Assembly (NCBI RefSeq): GCF_958450345.1
Contig: NC_088781.1
Location: 70,815,240 to 70,879,239, forward strand
DNA: 64,000 nucleotides
DNA from: Calliphora vicina
Lineage: Eukaryota; Arthropoda; Insecta; Diptera; Calliphoridae
Direction: 5' to 3'
Part shown: one piece after another, positions 56,792-64,000 of the stretch
Numbering within the stretch: the stretch's first letter is position 1
Layout of the letters: every line of letters begins with the position of its first letter
Translations under genes and position numbers: made by a program
Notes under the pieces: generated by a model
Database searches by the model: none
Told to the model about the DNA's origin: nothing
Seen by the model: the letters and a program-made list of their open reading frames with translations, nothing else

Positions 56792-57034
56792 GTGTTGAAC
56801 GATATTGCAACCGTTGCGTATATAGATTCAGACAGTACCTACAATCTAATTAGGAAATCTTTTGTAGCTAGTGTAGGTGAAACTACTCCATGTATGATTA
56901 ATTTAATAGGTTTTGCTGGTGGCGAGTATAAATGTACGAACAAAGTTGCAGCCGAATTAGAAATTGACGGTAATACGTTTGAAACCAAAATGTTTGTTGT
57001 TGAGGATGATGGTGATATTTTATGCCGCAATTGA
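56792..57034 (+). pseudogene. Gypsy retropepsin-like protease
   Basis: Reads VAYIDSDSTYNLIRKSFV, the DSGS-type active site with G changed to D, then MINLIGFAGGEYKCTNKVAA, FETKMFVVEDDGDILCRN. The order matches the A2-type protease of Gypsy elements (active site, flap G-F-x-G-G, terminal I(L/I)GRD-like motif, here ILCRN). The active-site glycine is lost, so it is dead. RT that should follow is almost entirely deleted. Confidence 0.75.
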
Positions 57035-57109
57035 AGGTGATAAATGTTGGATTCAGGATGTTAACGTGATATATTAATTAACGTCACATCCAACGTGCAT
57101 ACAGGTACG

Positions 57110-57420
57110 TTCCGACCGTATCGTATTGCCTTCTCCAAGCGGCCAATTGTAGACGAGATTATAAGGCGATTGCCTAGCCGGCGTGTTACAGTCAATTGAT
57201 AGCGAAAATTGGCATCCCGTGTTCTACTACAGTCGTCACACAACCGAAGACCAAGTTACGAACTAGATGTATTGGCGGTAGTGGAAACTTTAGATCGATT
57301 CCGAATTTATTTAATTGGAAAGTCGTTTTGAGTGTTAACCGATTGCGCCGCTATAACGAAAGCTAAAACTCAAAAGGAGCATATCCCCAAGATGGTGTAT
57401 ATTAGACCGTACCTCAAAAA
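57110..57420 (+). pseudogene. Gypsy RT edge and RNase H remnant
   Basis: FRPYRIAFSKRPIVDEIIRR is the beginning of a Gypsy RT. It is followed almost immediately by ENWHPVFYYSRHTTEDQ and, after a frameshift, SYELDVLAVVETLDRFRIYL, IGKSF, stop, VLTDCAAITK, the RNase H block. The RT palm is missing between them. Frameshift and stops show decay. Confidence 0.78.
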
Positions 57421-57454
57421 CAAAATTCATCGTACATCCCTAATATAAAATTTT

Positions 57455-58207
57455 TATACCCTACACCACCATAGTGGGGAGGGTATTATGCGTTTGTGCA
57501 GATGTTTGTAACGCCCAAAAATATTAGTCTAACACCCACCTTAAAGTATACCGATCGACTTAGAATCACTTTCTGAGTCGATTAAACGATGTCCGTCCGT
57601 CCGTCTGGTTGGCTGGCTGGCTGGCTGTCCATGTAAACCTTGTGCGCAGAGTACAGGTCGCAATTTTGAAGATATTTCGATCAAATTTGGTACATATTAC
57701 TTTTTCGGCACAAGGACCAATCCTATTGAAACTGGCTGAAATCGGTCCATTATTTCACCTAGCCCCCATACAAATGTCCCCTCGATATTGGACTTTATCG
57801 GTCATAAATGTTTAATTTATCTATGTATCTACACAAATTTCGCTCCAAATAAGTTTTATATATACAAAATTCATGTCACCAAATTTTGTTACGATCGGTC
57901 CATAATTAGTCATAGCTCCCATATAGACCCGCTTCCGAAAATCACTTTAACGTGCATAAATCGCTTAAAAATGTTGGTATACACACAAAATTCAACATAG
58001 TTAACTTTAATATAGACATAAATCACACGACCTAATTTTATGGTGATCGGTCCATAATTGGTCATAGCTCCCATATAAGGCCCACTTCCGAAAATCACTC
58101 AAAAATAAAAATTATTAAAATTTTAAAAGAAAAATATTTTTACTCATTTACTTGGTGTAGGGTATTATATGGTCGGGCTTGACCGACCATACTTTCTTAC
58201 TTGTTTT
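57455..58207 (+). mobile_element. mini-me-related element, type B
   Basis: Begins TATACCCTACACCACCATAG with a GGGGAGGGTATTATG hairpin, has GTCCGTCCGTCTGG then GGCTGGCTGGCTGG tracts, a repeated core (GATCGGTCCATAATTGGTCA, ATAGCTCCCATATAAG), and ends in a GGTCGGGCTTGACCGACC hairpin and CTTTCTTACTTGTTTT. The architecture is that of the family at 3963 but the sequence differs. Fragments occur at 33340, 34970-35850, 37540 and 38330. Confidence 0.75.
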
Positions 58208-58769
58208 TTTTGCCGAATGTAGGGGTCGGCATTTAACATTTTGATATAACAATGTTTTGCTCTAATTGCCATTGAACTCAAGTATACCGCTCTAATATTT
58301 TATCCACCAGATATTTTTTCCTACCACCCTAATGTCAGAAAATTGAAGCTCTCAACAAATCACTAAACTTTTGCTAACGAAGTAATTCGATATTACGTCA
58401 ACAGAAAAGTCTGCATTTACCGTCGGATATATAAGTATGATGTAACGAAATCGTGTCTTTTTGTCAAAGATAATTCGACAAAATTTGGTACAAGCAGTAA
58501 TTATATTGTAGCCCAAAATTTAAAATATTTTTTTAAAATAAATTTTTTTTTTTTTTGTATTTTACTTGAATAGTTTTATTTATATAAATTAATTGAAAAA
58601 CAAACAACATGAAAAAAGGGAACAAAATAAAAAATATTCACTATTTCGCTACTGACAAAACAATGGAAACTTTTAAACTTCTGCAAGAAAGAAGTGTAGT
58701 TTTTCACAATTTCTTTTTCTAAGTTTTTCGCGTAATTGCTTTTTTCAAAGTTAACGAAAATGGCTAAAG
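58208..58769. other. Noncoding stretch
   Basis: Contains a TATATAAGTATG box-like word near 58430 downstream of CGTCGG, possibly from an LTR, but no LTR ends could be paired. Confidence 0.3.
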
Positions 58770-58917
58770 TTAAGATTTGTGAGGTTAGGACTTAACCTCC
58801 CAGTCCCTATAATTATAGTCCAGATCAGAACTCTGTCTGGTGCCCCACCAAACCATGCAACCATAAGTAAAAATCTTCAATTCTTACAATACAATTCCTG
58901 CATGTGTAGTAGGCAAT
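58770..58917 (-). pseudogene. LINE fragment after the RT, left part
   Basis: Minus-strand reading includes TYGCMVWWGTRQSSD, the Y-G-x-x-V-W-W motif found after the RT palm in R1/Jockey/LOA-type LINEs. The upstream RT piece is at 60714-61060, on the other side of a hAT-like dimer. Confidence 0.55.
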
Positions 58918-60713
58918 CAGGTATGTTCTGCAAATCACATTTTATACAGGTATGTTCTGCAAATCACATTTTATAAAAGTGGTTTGAAATCACATAAAAG
59001 GTGTTCTGAGCACATAATTTTGTGATTTTAAAACGTTCAACAAAGTCACTAATGTTTTCAAATCACTTGGTTATTTCTGCGGCTATTGCATGGAAAATAT
59101 TAAAATAAATTATTTAAATAAATTAAACAATATGTCCTTTATTAATTTTCTTATAGAATTACTTGTTTTATTAAAAAAACACTTAAAATTTAATAAAAAT
59201 CTAGAGACACCTTTTCTGCTGTAAAAAGTTTATTTGCTTTTGTGATTTCTTTTGTGGTTTCAGGTTTGTTTTCAGTTGTCAGCTGTTTATGATTTTCGAA
59301 AATACATGGAAGCTTGCCAGACTAAAATTTTTTAATGTCTGTCTAAAATATGTTCAATATCTTTAAATTAATTATAGAATTCGTCATAAAATTTATAATA
59401 TTTGTTAGATTATATTATAAGTTATCAATATGCGTTAAGTTTTTTGCGCAAATTGGAAAAAAAAATGCAACAAAGTTGAAGCAAGTGGTAACCAAAAGCA
59501 ATTGTGTACTGTGGCAGCTTTGCTGTTTTGTTTTCTTTTTGACATAGTGGTTGAGCTTGCGCCATAGTTTTTGCAAAATGTTTATAAAATGTAATTCCAT
59601 TCTTTTTAATTCAATTAAAGATATAACAGAAGCTCCAGGCATTTTTTTATTTTCACTTTAATATTTCTACAAAATTATTTGCAAAACAAAACATTTAAAA
59701 TAAACGAATCAGCTGTTTTCTTGTGCTTTCGAAAATTTAAAATCACACCGAAAAATACAATAACAGTGTGATTTACAGAACAGGCACAAATCACACGTGT
59801 GATTTTAAAACGGTATGTGATTTGAAATCACGTGGATTACAGAACATACCTGATAAAAGTGGTTTGAAATCACATAAAAGGTGTTCTGAAGCACATAATT
59901 TTGTGATTTTAAACGTTCAACAAAGTCACTAATGTTTTCAAATCACTTGGTTATTTCTGCTGCTATTGAGTGTAAAATATTAAATTATTTAAATAAATTA
60001 AACAATATGTCCTTTATTAATTTTCTTATAGAATTACTTGTTTTATTAAAAAAACACCTAAAATTTAATAAAAATCTAGAGACACCATTTCTGCTGTAAA
60101 AAGTTTATTTGCTTTTGTGGTTTCAGGTTTGTTTTCAGTTGTCAGCTGTTTATGATTTTCGAAAATACATGGAAGCTTGCCGGACTAAAATTTTTTAATG
60201 TTTGTCTAAAATATGTTCAATATCTTTAAATTAATTATAGAATTCGTCCTAAATTAATAATATTTGTTAGATTATATTATAAGTTATCAATATGCGTTAA
60301 GTTTTCTGCGCTAATTGGAAAAAAAAATGCAACAAAGTTGAAGCAAGTGGTAACCAAAAGCAATTGTGTACTGTGGCAGCTTTGCTGTTTTGTTTTCTTT
60401 TTGACATAGTGGTTGAGCTTGCGCCATAGTTTTTGCAAAATTTTTATAAAATGTAGTTCCATTCTTTTTAATTCCATTAAAGATATAACAGAAGCTCCAG
60501 GAATTTTTTTATTTTCAATTTAATATTTCTACAAAATTATTAGCAAAACAAAACATTTAAAATAAACGAATCAGCTGTTTTCTTGTGCTTTCGAAAATTT
60601 AAAATCACACCGAAAATGTAATAACAGTGTGATTTACAGAACAGGCACAAATCACACGTGTGATTTTAAAACAGTATGTGATATGAAATCACGTGGATTA
60701 CAGAACATACCTG
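58918..60713. mobile_element. hAT-like element, tandem dimer
   Basis: Unit 1 is 58947-59852 and unit 2 is 59853-60713, both ending ...CAGAACATACCTG. The left end CAGGTATGTTCTGCAAATCA occurs at 58918 and 58947 (29-base duplication); unit 2 lacks its own left end. TGTGATTT words cluster near all ends. The units are nearly identical. The flanking bases show no clear 8-bp duplication (GGCAAT/AATGAG), so hAT is inferred from the CAGG ends only. Confidence 0.7.
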
Positions 60714-61060
60714 AATGAGACCCTTTTTTAGCATTTCCTGAGTATTATTCTTACATTTGTTATTAAGGAAAGTCCGTAAATAATTGGCTCTCTCTGATAA
60801 AGTCAGCTCTCTACCCTATATTTCCTCGTAAAGAGTACTAAACTCTGTTTTCCCAACCCATTTGTCTTCGCCCAGGTTGAGAGGTCACCTAGCGCCGCCA
60901 GCTTGGTTTCGCTGTTGCTCCCTTGATCAGAATCACAAAGTCGTCCGCATAGTTGCATATGCGGATATTCCTACCCTTAGATTAAAAGATCTTGACAATA
61001 GAGTTAACCGCTAGCAATGCGTCGATTACATATTCCATTTTGTCCAATTAAAAAAAATTC
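60714..61060 (-). pseudogene. LINE reverse transcriptase fragment with YADD
   Basis: The minus strand reads RNIRICNYADDFVILIKGAT, the catalytic Y-A-D-D box of a non-LTR reverse transcriptase, preceded by MEYVIDALLAVNSIVKI. The piece at 58770-58917 is its downstream continuation. Stops and gaps show a dead copy; the clade is not determined. Confidence 0.75.
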
Positions 61061-61428
61061 AAATTTACCATGTGATGCATTCGATAATGTGTTTGAATTC
61101 GTTTTGAAATCTTTTCATTTTACTTCAACGAAAATTTAAGTAAATTTTGCAGGGACATAACTGCTTGGATAAAAAAAACACCTGTTTGGCCAAAATGTCA
61201 AATTTTGACCTCCTATAACTCAGAGAGTTCTTGACCGATCTTGTTGAAAAATGGTGTCCGAATTACTATCCAATAGAACTAACATAACGTGAAATGCCCC
61301 ATATGTATATAGGACATAATTCCAAAGATTTCTGCAACTTCAATTAAGCACCATTTTGTGCACATTTCAAAAAACCCATACATATACAGACGAATATCGC
61401 ATAGTCGATTTCGCTATATATACAGTGC
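61061..61428. repeat. Family E repeat, copy 2, and filler
   Basis: 61155-61320 matches 55630-55780. It ends near CATATACAGACGAATATCGC, ATAGTCGATTTCGCTATA, which resembles the mini-me GACGGACATGG...TCGACTCCGCTATA region, supporting kinship with that family. Confidence 0.5.
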
Positions 61429-61430
61429 CG

Positions 61431-62075
61431 GTCAAAATAATAGCACCACAGAACCTCAACGCAATTAACATGGGAAATATTTTTATTTAAAATTATAATT
61501 TGAATCTATTTATATCGAAATGAATAAAATTAAGAACAAAAAAATTAATTTTATTTTTCTAATTTTTTAGTAACAAAAAAAGTGGTGTATGTGAGCTTTA
61601 TGGTGTTTTCCTTTCTGGCATAAAATATTCTCCCTTTAACCTTCTTTGTGTTCTTTTCTGAAAAAAATGTAGTTTGGTCGTGTTCTTTTCTAATAATGTT
61701 ACCCTAAAACCCTGAATATATGCTACATGTTTCACCCTCAATTTTATCAAAGGGTTAGAAATGCACCACTTATTATGTAAGCAAAAAGTATAGTTTTATA
61801 ACATTTCGAAGCTACATAAAAGAAAATTGCATAAATGGTAGTGATTTTTGTTCTATTGTGATCGTTAAAAATGCAACACATTATGAGGGTATGGGTAACA
61901 TTTAATAAATGGTACAAAATATATAGGCAACATTTTGTGTCAGAAAAGAAAACACCATTAGTTTAAAAAATTGTGATTTCTGAACATACAAATTTGCTTA
62001 ATTCAGAATAAAACTATTTATAGATATTTAGAAATGGATTTAAAAATCATTGCGTTGAAATAAAAATATAAATTG
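61431..62075. mobile_element. Tc1-like element, left end only recognisable
   Basis: Starts ATATACAGTGCCGGTCAAAATAATAGC-like sequence (CAGTGCCGGTCAAAATAATA after TA), a Tc1 end. A weak internal inverted match (CTCAACGCAATTAACA and complement of TCATTGCGTTGA near 62050) suggests the right end is truncated. It is interrupted by the element at 61601. Confidence 0.5.
61601..61957. mobile_element. 357-bp TIR element with TTA duplication
   Basis: TGGTGTTTTCCTTTCTGGCA and complement of TGTCAGAAAAGAAAACACCA pair as ends, with TTA on both sides (61598-61600 and 61958-61960). A 3-bp TTA/TWA target fits PIF/Harbinger. GTGTTCTTTTCT words repeat inside (61640-61690). Confidence 0.6.
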
Positions 62076-62082
62076 TAGGTTG

Positions 62083-62560
62083 CGAAACCGCTTATCCGCC
62101 CAATTGCGGATAATAATTCGGAGATTACCATCTATGATGGTGCCCGATTTATTATCTGCCTGTGGGAAGCATAGCTGAATGCTACCGGACGCGTCACAGG
62201 TTGCGGATAGTGGTACGTCCCACAGATATGTGGGGTAGCTGCTTTATGCAGTCGCGGACAATCAGCGGTTTCGAGAGTAGAGTCTCAGAGGGATACCGGG
62301 TTGCACCGGTCTCCACCTAAATTCTGAGTGTCAATGATACTCGAAATGACATGGCGAGTCATTGGCGCCATCCAAAACCATTAGCTACTGCAGGGTGTGC
62401 CGATTTGGTACAGCTGCAAGCGGGCGTCTGTTCTTGCATCAAGCGGCTCGCTATATAAATGTGTTCGGATGTTCTCCGTGCCTGTCTGGTAGGCTTAGCT
62501 AGTAGCCCTAGCACCAGTCTCGGATGCTTTAGCCCAATCCGCTAATCATCCGAAGCTTAA
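62083..62560 (+). other. 5' UTR region of the RTE-like LINE
   Basis: GC content rises abruptly from about 62083 and the sequence has no sustained frame until the ATG at 62561. It most likely is the LINE's 5' untranslated/promoter region; the exact start of the element is not determinable. Confidence 0.5.
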
Positions 62561-64000
62561 ATGATTAATGAAACCGTAACGAATGAAGAAAATGAAATAC
62601 AACCGGATATGCTGACGAACTTTGGCATGAAAAAACGGACACGAATAGGAATATGGAACGTAAGGACGCTTTTACACCCATCCAGACTGGAACAACTATG
62701 TAAGGAGTTCAAAGATTATGAACTGGCACTACTTGGCATTAGCGAGCTGCGTTGGTCTGATTCAGGAGAACACAGGACCAGTGATGGTCTAACCCTACTG
62801 TACTCTGGAAGAAGGGCGGACGAAGTTAGCGCAAGTGGTGTAGGGTTTTTACTCTCGAAGGAAACTCGTCGAGCACTTGTAAGTTGGCAACCATGCTCGG
62901 ATCGAATAATAACTGCCACATTTAACACCAGAGCTAGAAGACTAACATGCATCCAGTGTTACGCTCCTACTGAAACATCGGAAAGGTCAATAAAGGATGC
63001 ATTCTATAGGCAACTTGAAGGGGTTTTGGCTACTGTTAATCGCGGGGACATACTAATGGTCATAGGCGATTTCAATGCGCAAGTTGGTGCTGAAAACTAC
63101 AGTATGGAGAGTACGATGGGCAGACATGGCTTAGGGAGAATGACGGAAAATGGCGAACTATTTACCGAAATGTGTACTACAAACTCGCTCGTCATTGGTG
63201 GCACACTATTTCCTCACAAGAGAATTCACAAGGTTACTTGGATTTCATCTGACCATGTGACCGAAAACCAAATTGATCACATCTCCATCAGCCGGAAATG
63301 GCGGGGGTCTCTTTTAGACGTACGTAATAAGAGAGGGGCCGACATTGCCAGTGATCACCACTTAGTAATTGCCACACTCCGAATGAAAGTCGCTGCTATA
63401 AGGAGGAACAAAACATCGTCAAGGGTCAAATTCGACATAAATAAACTGAAGGATCCCGGCGTTGCTAAGAAGTACACCGAAACATTGGAAACCGCAATGC
63501 CAAGCTATATTACTTCCCCTGAATATAGCTGGGCGAAACTTGAACACCTGTTGGCCGACACAGCAGTTCAGAATATAGGTTTCAAAGTGAAGGGACGGAA
63601 GGAATGGATGTCTGAGGAAACATGGAAGCTGGTGGAGGAAAGAAAAGCAGCAAAGAATGACATTAACACCTCCAAAACACGCCTCGCTAAGATGACAAGT
63701 CAGGTGAAGCATTCTAATCTAGATCGAGCTGTCAAGAAAAGCGCAAGACGCGATAAGAGACGTTGGGCGGAAAATATTGCCAAAGATGCGCAAAAGGCTG
63801 CGGATACAAATCGGAGCAGAGATTTGTATGGAGCAATACGTAAACTAACAAAGACCCCTGTACTCGGTGGAAGGCCCTTAAAAGATGACAATGGGGAGTT
63901 AACAACATCAAAGGATAAACAAATGCAGCTCTGGACCGATTTTTACAGGAACATGCTAGCGCAAACCCCCAACACACATGATCAGGCACCGTGCGACTGC
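62561..64000 (+). CDS. RTE-like LINE polyprotein, endonuclease and start of RT (partial)
   Basis: An open frame of 480 codons from ATG (an in-frame TAA directly precedes it) to the window edge. Residues 31-37 read IWNVRTL, 59-65 GISELRW, 169-176 GDFNAQVG and 264-266 SDH, the four signature blocks of an apurinic-type endonuclease (catalytic N, E, D/N, D-H). The 300-480 region has the linker typical of RTE-type elements (RWAENIAKDAQKAADTNRSR, DLYGAIRKLT, LKDDNGELTT). RT itself lies beyond the window. No stops or frameshifts, in contrast to all other elements here. Assignment to RTE is by motif style; a related clade (R4, Nimb, Jockey-like) is possible. Confidence 0.88.
   Translation, partial: MINETVTNEENEIQPDMLTNFGMKKRTRIGIWNVRTLLHPSRLEQLCKEFKDYELALLGISELRWSDSGEHRTSDGLTLLYSGRRADEVSASGVGFLLSKETRRALVSWQPCSDRIITATFNTRARRLTCIQCYAPTETSERSIKDAFYRQLEGVLATVNRGDILMVIGDFNAQVGAENYSMESTMGRHGLGRMTENGELFTEMCTTNSLVIGGTLFPHKRIHKVTWISSDHVTENQIDHISISRKWRGSLLDVRNKRGADIASDHHLVIATLRMKVAAIRRNKTSSRVKFDINKLKDPGVAKKYTETLETAMPSYITSPEYSWAKLEHLLADTAVQNIGFKVKGRKEWMSEETWKLVEERKAAKNDINTSKTRLAKMTSQVKHSNLDRAVKKSARRDKRRWAENIAKDAQKAADTNRSRDLYGAIRKLTKTPVLGGRPLKDDNGELTTSKDKQMQLWTDFYRNMLAQTPNTHDQAPCDC

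Noticed and set aside
59415..60477. Paired minus-strand frames (ELKRMELHFINILQ…)
   Set aside because: They occur in both units of a noncoding dimer with no domain; open by chance.
62716..63989. Minus-strand frames of 78-97 codons
   Set aside because: Antisense shadows of the intact RTE-like plus-strand frame.

Overview
The window is eukaryotic, AT-rich intergenic DNA, most likely from a brachyceran (probably calyptrate) fly. The reasons are spliced genes with short GT-AG introns of about 67-70 bases, several mini-me-type repeats with GTCY microsatellites of the kind known from Diptera, Copia, Gypsy, Jockey, LOA and RTE-type retroelement remnants, P-element-like THAP coding, and a Piwi/Aubergine-like gene. 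There are no operons, rRNA genes or CRISPR arrays.

Only one convincing host gene is visible: the last three coding exons of a Piwi-clade Argonaute on the minus strand (39802-41340), with the MID end and a complete PIWI domain carrying the slicer residues. Almost everything else is transposable-element DNA, mostly decayed and heavily nested.

Layout. 0-3 kb: a TIR transposon with a MADF remnant. 3-4.5 kb: a hAT MITE and a mini-me copy. 4.6-11.1 kb: a Copia element (minus) whose reverse transcriptase is split by a ~4 kb Helitron that itself holds a hAT MITE and a tiny Helitron. 11.4-16.1 kb: two TIR-bounded AT-rich elements. 17.1-17.7 kb: a Copia RNase H end plus LTR edge. 18.0-21.75 kb: a four-deep nest (outer TIR element, hAT, hAT, Mutator-like). 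21.9-25.7 kb: mini-me with a long GACA array, a THAP relic, family C repeat, a Jockey C-terminus and a hAT MITE. 26.0-28.3 kb: two LTRs of one family, the first holding a hAT and a TTAA element. 28.5-31.3 kb: a LOA-like LINE. 32.0-39.1 kb: a second LINE split by a 6 kb hAT element that contains a piggyBac-like element and a giant inverted repeat. 39.5-41.3 kb: the Piwi gene. 42-43.97 kb: MITE and mini-me split by a Tc1-like element. 44.5-53.3 kb: a large TIR element filled with hAT, piggyBac-like and mini-me insertions, including a palindrome with a 12-bp satellite and a captured exon. 53.35-54.98 kb: an inverted-duplicated Tc1 transposon. 55-61 kb: mini-me copies, a Gypsy remnant, and a LINE split by a tandem hAT-like dimer. 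62-64 kb: the open 5' part of an RTE-like LINE running off the window.

Many insertions can be placed exactly because target-site duplications are still readable: twelve hAT-type insertions with perfect 8-bp duplications, several TTAA insertions, one 6-bp, one 9-bp, one 4-bp (solo LTR) and two TA. Taken together the window looks like a pericentromeric or piRNA-cluster-like graveyard that happens to contain a gene of the pathway that silences transposons. That last link is inference; small-RNA data would be needed.
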